A stretch of 64,000 nt of DNA from Megalopta genalis (lineage: Eukaryota > Arthropoda > Insecta > Hymenoptera > Halictidae). Location: positions 28,304,689 through 28,368,688 of the forward strand of contig NC_135017.1 of the NCBI RefSeq assembly GCF_051020955.1, read 5' to 3'. Under the pieces are notes generated by a model, which made no database searches, was not told the DNA's origin, and was given only the letters and a program-made list of their open reading frames with translations. This document shows positions 1 to 9,845 of the stretch, piece after piece. Every line of letters starts with the position of its first letter. Position 1 is the first letter of the stretch. The translations under genes were made by a program, and so were the position numbers.

Positions 1-174
1 TGCCAAATAAAAACTGTCCGCATATATTAAAAGTTCATGTACAGACATTTGTTTCATTTTCTAACAATTTTAATGAGTTTAAGATGACACATATTTTTAA
101 GTTCTTCAAATATGTTTTCCGTTTCGTATTTGATCTACTCGTTTTTGTCACAAACGTATAAAATCCGCAGTCTA
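1..174 (+). mobile_element. MITE, TAGACTGCGGAT family, cut by window edge
   Basis: This is the right-hand part of a roughly 200-bp dispersed element. It ends at the conserved terminus reading ATGCATAAAATCCGCAGTCTA in other copies, here with one or two changes. Its first bases match the AATAAAAATTG stretch that follows the left end elsewhere, so the missing left terminus should lie about 20 bases before the window. Better complete copies are at 13604-13804 and 31341-31541. Noncoding; presumably mobilised by a transposase encoded elsewhere. Confidence 0.6.
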
Positions 175-320
175 ATCACAACATATGCTCCAGTTGGAAA
201 AATTCAATTAACTTGTATAAAAAAAGTCTTCATAATTTCAACAATTTTAAAAACGTTAAATGTGTGTTAGAGTTGAAGAAGTACAACTGTATTCGTTCTC
301 TAAAGAAATACAATTATATT

Positions 321-419
321 ATTCCATATTATTCCATATTATATTTCCATATTATTCCATATTATATTTCCATATTATTCCATACTATTCCATATTATAT
401 TATTCCATATTATTCCATT
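321..419. repeat. ATTCC/ATATT microsatellite
   Basis: An irregular array of ATTCCATATT and ATATTTCCAT units. The array keeps a reading frame open, which gives a spurious Ile/Tyr/His-rich peptide. Confidence 0.85.
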
Positions 420-482
420 CTCGATGACTGGAAATCTACTAAAAATTCCTTTTTTTCTTTTCTGTGCTCGAGATAGTATACC

Positions 483-882
483 TTACAAAATCAATAAAGT
501 TTTATTTTTAAACACTTTTTCCCCCATATCGAGTATCCATTCGCACGATTCCATGGTCGAGAAGGACGTGCTCGTGTCTGTGCAAACACCCTTGGCAAAC
601 AGATATAAAAGAGCATCGGAAATTCTTACAAAACCGCGCGTCTCCTCGCGTCGGTGCCTCGAGAGGTCCTCCACATCCTCGAAGAGAGAAACCAAGTTCA
701 AGAAGCGCCAGCTTCAGTCCGAGGACGGGCTTAAAATGCTCACGGTCTCCAACCATTTCCTTGTTTGCGAAGCTTGCAATTTTCTCGAACCACTCAGGAA
801 TCGATACGAATACCTTAATAGCTTTATTTAACCCCCGCCGATCTGACAAGACGAGGTATGTAATACTAAATTTTATCGACCT
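483..882 (-). pseudogene. Frame-broken coding-like remnant, unrecognised
   Basis: The minus strand has two overlapping open frames that read like one protein shifted once. The upstream part (about 882 down to 700) contains GLNKAIKVFVSIPEWFEKIA and then REHFKPVLGLKLALLE. The downstream part (about 701 to 483) continues with VSLFEDVEDLSRHRREETRG and ISDALLYLFAKGV, and stops at a TAA near 483. Composition is balanced, with amphipathic patterning and sensible codon use, unlike the surrounding AT-rich frames. The shift falls near a CTTCTTGAACTTGG stretch around 700. Upstream the frame is open only to about 882, where there is a stop. Candidate splice acceptors (TTTAG near 867, TTGTCAG near 845) exist, so it could be a terminal exon with a sequencing error rather than a dead copy. 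I do not recognise the family. The plus strand is also open here and has a GAG|GTATGT donor-like site at 855-856, so strand is not certain. Confidence 0.4.
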
Positions 883-1739
883 TTATCAACCAAATAGAAA
901 ACTAAATGAGACAGAAAATATCGTTTACAGGTCTTACAATTTAATTATGCATTGGAACATAATTACGCAGTATAATTACTTTGAACCCTTTGCACTCGAG
1001 TGGCGATTCTGATGCGCCATCAAAAATTGTTATATCACGTTTCAAGATAATTTTAACATCATCGAATTTGTTCATGTTTAAAGAACTTTACGAAGTGTAA
1101 CTGTTGCTTCAGTGCAATTAAATATCGTTTGCATAAAATGCAGTAAGTTATATGAAATGAAAATACTATAAGACAGTGTATATTATTAACAATATAATTA
1201 TAATTAATTATACTAATTATACTAATTATAACTACTGCAATAATATATACTATTAAAAAACAAAAAGTGTGAATAGTGGGGGGGGGATCAGAAAATTTCC
1301 AATATAATGTCTATGAACGTTTCGATCCTATTGGACTAGGATTCGAGTATATTTAAAAGCACTGCTTTTTCGCCCGATTTTGAGAAAACATGAAAATTGC
1401 CTAAAAATTAATGCAGCTACTTTTTACGTTTCTGACTAATTCATTGTTAAATTTATTCTACTTTAAGATTGTTAACTCAAATTTAATACATTGTAACAAG
1501 TTTTTCATAGAAACTCGTTTTTTTTTTGTGGTCAACTCAAGCGGAACTTCTTATCCCGTCGTGGGGCAAGTTGTTAATGCTCTGGGGTAAGTAGTTACTA
1601 AAAAATAAATGTTACTTTCTAATGAGATATTTTATATTCTCTGATGAAATAAAATACAATTTTATTACTAAAGTAGTATTACTAAAATACTTATAAATAT
1701 CATACCTTGTACAATTTCGAGTACACTTGCGATATACTT
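883..1739. other. AT-rich intergenic stretch with a solo TTGA/CCCTTTGCACTCG end
   Basis: No gene is visible. At 981 the sequence TTGAACCCTTTGCACTCGAG resembles the TTAA-CCCTTTGCAC terminus of piggyBac-like elements seen elsewhere in this window, with TTGA in place of TTAA; no partner end was found. A run of nine G lies at 1278-1286. The rest is AT-rich, with TAATTATA repeats around 1196-1230. Confidence 0.4.
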
Positions 1740-2455
1740 AATTCCATCTCGCATTCTTCGAATCTCGCAACCGTTCGAACCTGCAGCTCCGTAAATGTAT
1801 AACGCTGCGGTCTGCTCGCAACCTGGGACTAACAAGAGCGGAGAGGACAATCATTTGTGACCGTCCTCGAGGGTGCCTTTTTTCGAAAAGCGAGGATCGA
1901 TCGCTAAATCGTCGGGCAACGTAATTGTCCGGCAAAGAAACGGCCCGTTATCGGTTTAGTCCGTTTTCGTCAACAACGACCACGATTTTCTCCGTAGGCC
2001 ATGGCGAGTCGCCTGGATCGCTTCCCCTCCGCTTATTTGTCACATTTACAACGCGTTATGGCCGGCACCGGTGACCGCGAAAGTCGATCGGTTCGATCTA
2101 TCGATCGACTGGCCGGTTTCCATGTTCGTGATAGACGATTTTCTTTATAGGCTACCGCGCGTGATCCACTTTACTTTTTGCGGGCGAGCTCGGGCCGGGA
2201 GCATTCTCCTGATACCACTTAGAACGACGCCGATTCACAGGATTCAAGTGCGGCGACGTCTAATTAAAAGAATCGCCTCTGTCAACGTTTTTATCGCTCC
2301 GATCCACGCCCCCGGAAAAGAATCGCGAAAGTGTACGGCACTGACGGACGAGATTGACACTTCGCTGACTAGATTACCCGCTCCTTTCATTTCCATTTCT
2401 ACGACCGCCCTCGATTCTGTTGTCCTTCTTCTTCTCGCTCATCGAAACTGATTAC
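1740..2455. other. GC-richer island, no identifiable gene
   Basis: Noticeably richer in CG dinucleotides than its flanks. A 126-codon open frame at 2071-2451 begins at GTG and shows no recognisable domain. It is most likely an accident of base composition. Could hold conserved noncoding sequence. Confidence 0.35.
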
Positions 2456-2654
2456 TACGCTGGTGGACAAAATTGTAAGACACCTAGGAAATAATTGATA
2501 CAGAAATTTTAATAAGTTATACAATACTTACATTCAAATGTATTTTATGCGAAGCAAAATATTTTAATGCTGTGAGTAAGATTTTCATACATTTTGAAGA
2601 AGGTAACAAGAAATGTTTAATCGAATTCAAAATGGGACTATTTTACTTGTGCTA

Positions 2655-3075
2655 AATTATAAGACATTATTTCTAAAAATGAAGAAAATGTACAAAATTA
2701 AATAACATTATTACATTTTTTAGAATAGTTGTAGTATTATAATATTATAAGACACTATTTTTTTATAAGTATATATATATATATTATAAGACACTATTTC
2801 TAAAAATGAAGAAAATGTACAAAATTAAATAACATTATTACATTTTTTAGAATAGTTGTAGTATTATAATATTATAAGACACTATTTCTAAAAATGAAGA
2901 AAATGTACAAAATTAAATAACATTATTACATTTTTTAGAATAGTTGTAGTATTATAATATTATAAGACACTATTTTTTTATAAGTATATATATATATATT
3001 ATAAGACACTATTTCTAAAAATGAAGAAAATCTACAAAATTAAATAACATTATTACAGTTTTTAGAATAGTTGTA
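2655..3075. repeat. 88-bp / 39-bp composite minisatellite
   Basis: The segment ATAAGACACTATTTCTAAAAA recurs. Anchoring on TAAGACA gives starts near 2661, 2749, 2788, 2876, 2964 and 3003, a spacing of 88, 39, 88, 88 and 39 bases. The 39-bp unit carries TTTTTTTATAAGTATATATA; the 88-bp unit carries GAAGAAAATGTACAAAATTA. The units are nearly identical, so the expansion is recent. Just upstream, at about 2461, TGGTGGACAAAATTGTAAGA resembles a Tc1-type terminus. Confidence 0.85.
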
Positions 3076-3090
3076 GTAGGAAATAGTATT

Positions 3091-3427
3091 TTATTGTTTT
3101 TCTGTAATTCAGACGAGTCTTATGAATATAAGTTAATGTTTGTTTGTTTTGGAAAGCATCATTTTTGTATTTCTTTCATCTTTATCTGTAACGTGTTTCT
3201 TAAATTTTTTAACAAGATAAAAGCAGAAACACAGCACAGCATTATTAGAAATTTATAATAAATTAGTTTCCTCATCTTATAGACCCCCCTGACGAGATTT
3301 TGATTTAAAGTCATTTAAAATTACGAAAATTACTAAAAAACTAAATATCTTTAACTTAATAATGTTCTTTTTAAATATAAGTAAAATGATTATAAGCGAG
3401 GGGAGGCACAGTAATTGACGCACTTAC
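3091..3427 (+). repeat. Dispersed repeat, partner at 60104-60478
   Basis: Starts TTATTGTTTTTCTGTAATT and ends near AATTGACGCACTTAC. The same landmarks occur in the same order at 60104-60478, including TTGTTTTGGA, CATCTTTAT, ATATCTTTAA, TTAATAATG and CACTTAC. Identity is moderate, so this is an old dispersed element. No coding frame is present in either copy. Confidence 0.6.
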
Positions 3428-3724
3428 TTTTGTCATGTTACATTTGTCATTTTCAAATTATTGAAATTACGAAGATTCTTTATTTAGAAACGATTGACTA
3501 AATTTCTTTATTGAAGCGCCTAAATTATAATAAAAATGTTGAAGCGCCTAAATAAATTCAATTTTGACATTCTTATAAAGCAACACTCGTTGGTCACTCT
3601 TCGAGCTTGATTTAGTGTTATGGTAGAATGACATTTCTATTCGTTTTCGGTTTTTAGAATTGACGTAGACAATTTTTATTATGCATAAATATCCGAGAAG
3701 AGTGATATAAAAGAAGATATCTAG

Positions 3725-4030
3725 AGACGAATGAGTCATTTCAAATTTTTGAAACTGGATGCTCGTATACCCACTGGACTTCTTCTACACTGTTCGAATT
3801 CCAGACTTCGTTTTACGAGAGAATCATCCGTTGAAGTTCTCTAAATCATCTGACCCCATTGAATTTGAATACTTGACAGTCAGAAGTGTCTGTCGAAGAA
3901 AGATTCATGGCTCTGTTGTGTTTATGATCTTCCGTGTGGATGACTGTACGAATAATTCGAGAGATGTTGCAACGAGAATTTGCGAATCTTTTTTACGAAA
4001 ATATTCGATCACATGGACAACAAGTTGAAT
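3725..4030 (-). pseudogene. Possible decayed transposase N-terminal fragment
   Basis: Read on the minus strand from about 4027, one frame gives VIEYFRKKDSQILVATSLE and then SSTRKI before a stop; a shifted frame lower down gives VWNSNSVEEVQW. The order loosely resembles the N-terminal helix-turn-helix part of IS630/Tc1-type transposase-like proteins common in insects (xxYFxK ... STRxI ... VYEFYxxxKEVPT). The similarity is weak and the frame is broken. The plus strand also carries an 89-codon frame (3759-4028) with no recognisable domain. Confidence 0.2.
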
Positions 4031-4235
4031 GAATCATTACAAGATATGGTTAACATTGTGGTTATTCATGTGCAAATGAATTCGATGACTTACTGAATTT
4101 TTCATTTTATTTATATGTCGTTTCAATCTTTTATTTGTTGCAAAATGGAAAGAGTTTAGAATATTGTTACTTATTGTTCCCCATAATTAGATGACGAATC
4201 CATGTTGAAAATAAAAATTGTCTTCGTTTACTTTT

Positions 4236-4453
4236 TTAACGAGTCAGCTGTTTCCGACGAGTATACTTGTCGCGAAAAAATGGCAACATTTTGAGTTGCG
4301 ACGAGTTTACTCGCCAAAAACAGCCAACTAATTAAGTTAAGTAAACAAATAAATGTTGGTAATACAATTAAAAAATACAAAACAGTCATTCCATTACAAC
4401 TTAATTCTACATTATAACAGCCACACATACACTTTTCGAAGCTAACTGGTTAA
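4236..4453. mobile_element. piggyBac-like TTAA MITE (GACGAGTATAC type)
   Basis: Left boundary TTAA followed by CGAGTCAGCTGTTTCCGACG; right boundary AAGCTAACTGG followed by TTAA. The reverse complement of the right end (CCAGTTAGCTT) matches the left end with a few changes. A second internal AAACAGCCAACTAA-TTAA at 4319-4335 may be an alternative right end, giving a 100-bp short form. It carries the near-palindrome GACGAGTATACTTGTC, shared with the element at 52199-52698. No coding frame. Confidence 0.5.
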
Positions 4454-5129
4454 TTAATAATTTTAACGAGTTCATAGCAATATTGTACAATAATATTTTC
4501 AAACTGTTTAAACGATTTGACTATTTTGCATTAGACCTACTCCCTTTGGTCATATACATGCAGAAATCCCGTTCATAATCAACGCACAGATTTGTAAGTT
4601 GTGAGTAGACCGAGGATCTTTATGCAAAATAAACTCAGTCTATACTTACAACTTACATTTTCATCGGAATTAAAGTACACTTGTACTCCGCCAGCAATGT
4701 TCTTAGACTGAAAAATAAACAGAACTCTCGAGCTTACATTTATTCAACATGTACTGTAATTCAGCAACAACGTTCTTAAGCTCGAGTGCAAGCAGATCTC
4801 TTCAGCTTAAGTTTGTCAGTCAACAAACTCGCGCGACACTGTCTAGACACAGCACGGGCGAATCTCCCGGACAGCTGTATGCCGATAAAATATTTGAATT
4901 TAAAATAGTTACGAGATACGCGCGACTCAGAAGGCGCCGGATTAATTTACACAACTACCATTTGAATACTGGCCATTCCGGCTGTCTAAGCAATGTGCTC
5001 TGCTCGGAGCAACAATGCCGTGGACAAAATTCAAAAAATTGTTTGATTTTGAAGTAATTGTTTCGTGATATCGTCAATCCATAGTTTAACCAAATAAATG
5101 TATACATTAATTCAGAATGTAATTACTAG
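4454..5129. other. Intergenic, with a TAGACTGCGGAT-family fragment
   Basis: At 4606-4660 lies TAGACCGAGGATCTTTATGC followed by AAAATAAAC, the left terminus of the dispersed MITE; it breaks off soon after. A 102-codon frame (4749-5057) shows no domain. Nothing else is recognised. Confidence 0.4.
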
Positions 5130-5212
5130 ACTCATTGAGTACATTTGAAGAACCACAGTATTGCAGGATCTTCTAAAATCGGTCTAAAGTGTCTGAAATT
5201 TATGAGTACGTT
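5130..5212 (+). repeat. Direct repeat, copy 1 of 2
   Basis: Shares CATTTGAAGARCCACAG, TTCTAAA and AAGTGTCTGAAATT in the same order with 5479-5560. The two copies flank the TTAA element at 5228-5460. A shorter relative (TCTCCTAAAATGTCTGAAATT) lies near 10045. Confidence 0.65.
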
Positions 5213-5227
5213 TCACAACAATTTTCA

Positions 5228-5460
5228 TTAACATTTTGACTGCCGCGTCACCCATATATGGGTTACAGAATTATTTAAAAATTCATTTTCACGCTAATCC
5301 ATTCTAGTTTCTCAATTCTATTAAGGTTTGCAAGAGGTAAAAATGCTAAAAAAAGTAATTGATGTCATATAACTTCGCTTTACAATTTTAATTCAATTGA
5401 ATTAAATACTTTAATTTTATGATACTCTTGAGGTTTTTGGCGTGACCGTCAAAATGTTGA
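5228..5460. mobile_element. piggyBac-like TTAA MITE with CCCATATATGGG palindrome
   Basis: Left end TTAA-CATTTTGACTGCCGCGTCAC; right end GGCGTGACCGTCAAAATG-TTGA. The ends are inverted repeats, and the right target copy has decayed from TTAA to TTGA. A perfect ACCCATATATGGGT palindrome sits just inside the left end. AT-rich core without coding capacity. Confidence 0.6.
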
Positions 5461-5478
5461 AATAGTAAAACAATTATA

Positions 5479-5560
5479 CTCGTTGCGCACATTTGAAGAG
5501 CCACAGTTCAGCAAGTTCTTCTAAAGTCATTCGAAAGTGTCTGAAATTCACGAATACGTT
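5479..5560 (+). repeat. Direct repeat, copy 2 of 2
   Basis: Second copy of the 5130-5212 segment, about 350 bases downstream and in the same orientation. Confidence 0.65.
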
Positions 5561-5836
5561 ATGGTAAAATTGATACACGTGAATACATAGTAAGATGAGG
5601 TACAAAAATCACGCATTCCTTCAAGATAATAGTTATCGTTGTACATACTCGTTGCACAGAATTGAAGCGTTCAAAAGCTTATTATTAGAACGACTTTATC
5701 TGAACACAATGCTCCTTCCCATCTTAATGCGCCGCATTTGCCCTTCAGAGTAAACTCTTAGATCGTGCAGCACCCCTATAGAAAAACTATAAATGGTGAC
5801 ACAGGTCTCATCCTATTTAATTTTCGTTTCACCAAA

Positions 5837-6074
5837 TGAGCCGTTTATTTTGAAAGTGGCATAAGTCACTTTGTTTTTAAGTCGATATATTTAAGGGTTT
5901 GCGTTTTAACACGTTTAAAAATATGGATGCTAATTTTCGAGAAGATTTACTTGTATTTGTTATCTCAGGATACTGATATTTTTCTCAGTATAAATAATTT
6001 CGTATAAACATTAAAAAATCGCCACTTTTCATTACGGTAAAGTGATTTATGCCACTTTCAAAATGAACGGCTCA
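5837..6074. mobile_element. MITE with TGAGCCGTT terminal inverted repeats
   Basis: Left arm starts TGAGCCGTTTATTTTGAAAG and continues through GTGGCATAAGTCACTTT. The right arm is its inverse, ending CTTTCAAAATGAACGGCTCA. The arms are about 36 bp with very few mismatches. The 165-bp core is AT-rich and noncoding. No clear target duplication is visible (AAA/AAT flanks). Confidence 0.75.
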
Positions 6075-6152
6075 AATAAGTCTAAAGAAATATCTATTTA
6101 TCTTCAGTCTGGAGGTTTGGGTGTGTTTCGAATAGTTAGGATATTGCTAATG

Positions 6153-6295
6153 AATCTCGCTTCTCATTGGTCAGTGATTTTCATGAATAATTCGTAAATA
6201 AAGCCGCGGATTGCATTTTCGCTGAGGAAAAAGTTATTTCAAATGACCTCAGAAATCACCCCTTTCCGGGTGTTAACATAATTATGGAACACCCT
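6153..6295 (+). mobile_element. Fragment of CAGGGTGTCCC-family MITE
   Basis: Matches the right half of 6367-6731: TCTCATTGGTCAGTG, TTCGTAAATAAAGCCGCGGA, GAGGAAAAAGTT and CAAATGACCT in the same order, closing with a degraded terminus GGAACACCCTATA. The left half is missing. Confidence 0.65.
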
Positions 6296-6366
6296 ATATA
6301 TGTCCCAAAAGACGCTCAAGCACTTCAGTGTTCAATAACACGAATAAAAACATAACCCTGTATATA

Positions 6367-6731
6367 CAGGGTGTCCCAAAAATGTCTCGCAATCCGAAAT
6401 TAGGGGATTCCTGAGGTCATTTGAAGCAACTTTTTCCTTAGCGAAAATGCAATCCGCGGCTTCGTTCACGAGTTATTAACGAGAAACAGTGATCAATCAG
6501 AGACGAGATCATTTGGCGCGAGACGGCCGAGCCAATGAGCGGAACTGGGCTCCGTGCACTCGTTGGCTGGGCCGCCGCGCGCCAGTCGAGCTCGCCTCTT
6601 ATTGGTCAGTGTTTTTCGTTAATAACTCGTAAACGAAGCCCCGGAGAAAATTTTCGCAAAGGAAAAAGTTGCTCCAAATGACCTTAGGAACCTCCCGTTT
6701 CCGGATTGCGAAGCATTTTCGGGACACCCTG
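6367..6731. mobile_element. Full-length MITE, CAGGGTGTCCC family
   Basis: A 365-bp element running from CAGGGTGTCCCAAAAATGTC to its inverse GGGACACCCTG, with TA on both sides as the probable target duplication (Tc1/mariner-type site). Homology of the arms extends well inward, so the whole element can fold back on itself. The middle is GC-rich (GGCGCGAGACGGCCGAGCC and its inverted counterpart). No transposase is encoded. The copy at 53526-53890 has exactly the same length. An unrelated minus-strand 126-codon frame that overlaps its right end has no recognised domain. Confidence 0.85.
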
Positions 6732-6734
6732 TAT

Positions 6735-7425
6735 AGACGTCTATAGTATATAAATCTCTTCTGACATTTCCTAAATAGAATAACATAACTAAGACAGTGA
6801 CTAGGTGAAAATAAATGTTCTTGCAGCGCTGTTGCTTTTCTCAGTGTAATTATAATATTTTCATTGCTTAAAGTGCATCCGGAGTAGAAGCATAATAAGC
6901 GAGGCCGATTACAGGTACCGCGACCGTAAATTTCGCGGGATTGTAGAGCAGAATCTAGCAGGGTTGTTCTGTCCCGCACGAAACCCGATGGTTTTCGTTC
7001 ACGAGAGGCGCGTGTTCCTCGGATCGAGCGCTCAATGATCTTGCGCCGTTACGGCTAGCCGCGTAAGTGAATTTAGAGCACTTACCTGCCGCTGTCCGGC
7101 TGGGCACCGAGTAACTTTTACGATCTAGTAATTTCAGGCTGCGCAGCGGATCGCCGGTTTCCCAGTTAGCCGTCCGCTACGTGTCGTGACGGACGATCGC
7201 GTGTCCGCGAGCACGGTTTACTTTACATGCGTGTAACCTCACGTGTCGCCTTCCGACACGAAGACCCGGCGGCCGCGTTCCCCTGGTTAAGGTCGCGAAT
7301 CGAGATTCGAATAAGTTCGCAGGAATCGCGGCGAGGAAGACATTAAAGGCGATTTCGAACGCGGTGGACAGTTCTGTAAACGCGACTCTGCACAGTGCCG
7401 ATAATTTTGAACAAAAATCGAAATA
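6735..7425. other. GC-richer island, no identifiable gene
   Basis: GC content rises from about 6900 to 7430. No open frame, tRNA or repeat recognised. Confidence 0.35.
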
Positions 7426-8218
7426 TTAACCCTTTGCACGCGAACAGCGACTCCGAGGCACCATTGGAGATCGCCATAGGGTAGTGGAGCCGGTTGCTAT
7501 GGAGTGACCAATTACTGTGCCTTCGGGTTGTTTTCGGGCATAGTTAACTTCATACATATTTATCGAATAAGAAATATTAAAGTTTTCCTTTTTTTATTTC
7601 GTTTTTTTTTTGATAAAAGTATTTTTTTATTCTTTTATTTTCTTCGTTTAAAAAGAAACTTTTATTATTGCTTTTCCTGTTTATTTTTCAATAAAATCAT
7701 TTTTTCATTCTTTTATTTTGTACATTTCTGAATAAAAAAAGTGTTTCCATTCTTTTATTTTGTTCATTTCTGATTAAAAAAAAATGTTTTAATTCTTTTA
7801 TTTTGTTCATTTCTGATTAAAAGAAAATGTTTTCATTCTTTTATTTTGTTTATTTTAGAATAAACAAATATTTTCATTCTTTTATCTTGTTTATTTTAGA
7901 ATAAACAAATATTTTTATTCTTTCATCTTGTTTATTGTTGAATAAAAAGAATTAATGTGTCTTATTCAATAAATATAAAGTTAATTATGTCCGAAAATAA
8001 ACCAAAGAAAATTTATATATTTCTCTTACTTTTCCAATACAAAATTTTTGTAAAACGTATTTGTAAATTTCACATGTTTTAGGATGATTTTAGGAGAACT
8101 TACTGAATAAATTGCAGTGATCAAAACTTTGAAGTATAATTTACAAAATATGTGGAATAATGTATATTTTTAAAATAATTTTAATTAATTCCCCACTGTG
8201 CAGCAGTCAAAGTGTTAA
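7426..8218. mobile_element. Probable piggyBac-like TTAA element with internal tandem tract
   Basis: Left end TTAA-CCCTTTGCACGCGAACAG, right end CTGCTGCACAG in inverse (plus strand CTGTGCAGCAGTCAAAGTG-TTAA). The end similarity is only moderate (CCTTTGCAC against CACTTTGAC), so pairing of these two ends is an inference. The interior (about 7560-7980) is a degenerate array of a 40-45 bp unit around TTCTTTTATTTTGTTCATTT. No transposase frame. Confidence 0.45.
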
Positions 8219-9616
8219 TAGAGTAATTTACGGTACACTTTTTTAATAGTGCAATTATGATATACTTTATTAATAATATAAACGGCATGAATTTTGTTGA
8301 TATTATAATTATGATACATTGTTCAAAAAAACTGCGCCGAGTCGATTTTTATAATGCAAATTTTCTCAAAGTCACGTGCACGTGAGATCGGAGTAAAGTT
8401 GCTGTGAAAACGAACGGTCCTTTCATCCTTTAGCTGTAATGAAGCATCAATTTCTCGAGTAACAAATTCACTCACTTATGATAACGTTAATTGCAGTAGA
8501 ATCAACAAACGTTTAGATGTCGCATACAACAGATAACGACGAATTGATTCGCGGTGAACAGCACACACATTTGGCGACTTTCCCCTGGATCGTACACTGA
8601 CAACTCATCGGCACGATGATTGCAGGCGCTGATGATGATTCGAACGGAACGTTTCCGTGCGATCGACGGTGCGGTTTCGTAGAAGACGAATCGAATCTTT
8701 CGGTAGAAAGCGGGCTCGGATGCACTTGCACGCCGCGTTCCCATATATCCATTTCCTTACACGTGAATCGGGTTGCGACTACCGATTAAGGGAACGAAAC
8801 GTTACACCGAACATCGTTGCCACGGACTTGCACTTTCGCTACGTGAACGATTAAGTGCACGCTAGATACAACAATTTCTCTGAACCCTATTTACAGAAGC
8901 AATTTATGGGGGTATACCGCGGAGCAGCCGACGATCAATAAAGAATTCACGATACGAACGCTCGCGTGTTCCTGCACCGCTGCGCGATTTATAAGGTATC
9001 GAGCCCGTTTCGATTCGCATTAGTTAACGATTACACATCGTTTAGATCGTGTTTCTTATCGCTCCGTGAACTCCGTGTTCTTTCGCTGATTCGTTGACCG
9101 CTACGGTAACCGGCGAACGACGCTCTGTTTGCCGGCTGCTTTCAATCGTTTTCTTGCCGACCGTTGCTATTCGATCATATTTCGGTAATCGATTCTTGGT
9201 TCATTGGTTTTCAACGGTATCAATCGCGAAGCGCCCTCGATTCAAACATCACGCAACGTAATAATCGTAATTTATTTTGCAATGCGGTGTCCACTAAAGA
9301 TTCGTCAGCTTTGCAAATGGAACCAACTTCTGCGAAATTCGACCGAACGATTTGAAGTTCTTCGAGACGTTAAAGCGACTAGTTTACTGGACAACGACTA
9401 TACAAATTTTTGGAAAAGAACGCCATTGGTTGAAGCGACAAGAAAAATTAGGGCTTATTATAAGATCGTGAAAATCGCAGTTTTTCCAATTTTGAACAGG
9501 TTATTTGTTTTGAAATGTGTTCCAATATACTTTGGTATAAGTCCAACGTATACATTTGTCAAATTAATGTTTTTGTAAATGTCACAGCTAATACTGTTGA
9601 TTATAAAAAGGTGGCA
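8219..9616. other. Intergenic; GC-richer 8500-9450
   Basis: Several short frames of 60-124 codons on both strands overlap in the GC-richer part, none with a recognisable domain; the 124-codon frame at 9204 begins at TTG. The overlap of frames on both strands argues for composition rather than coding. Confidence 0.35.
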
Positions 9617-9739
9617 GATAATACGCAACAGTAATATGTACATATGTATATATAATAATAATATAATATATATAATATAATATAATATAATATTATATTA
9701 TATTATATTATATTATATAATATAACATAATATAATATA

Positions 9740-9807
<68 letters not shown>

Positions 9808-9845
9808 GATAATACGCAACGGTAATATGTACATATATATATATA
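9617..9845. repeat. AT microsatellite between two 38-bp direct repeats
   Basis: Core of ATAAT/TATAATA units turning into pure (AT)n around 9745-9803. It is flanked by GATAATACGCAACAGTAATA at 9617 and GATAATACGCAACGGTAATA near 9808, each followed by TGTACATAT, a near-identical direct repeat. Confidence 0.8.

Noticed and set aside
855..861. Plus-strand splice donor GAG|GTATGT ending an exon at 424-855
   Set aside because: The upstream plus-strand frame stops at 831, and the minus strand reads better as protein; a lone donor match is not enough.
1278..1286. Nine-G run as a G-quadruplex
   Set aside because: A single G-run cannot form an intramolecular quadruplex and no neighbouring G-runs exist.
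2071..2451. 126-codon frame in a GC island
   Set aside because: GTG start, no domain, no splice context; explained by lower stop frequency in GC-rich sequence.
2461..2490. Left TIR of a complete Tc1-like transposon
   Set aside because: TGGTGGACAAAATTGTAAGA looks right, but no inverted partner end or transposase remnant was found within several kilobases.
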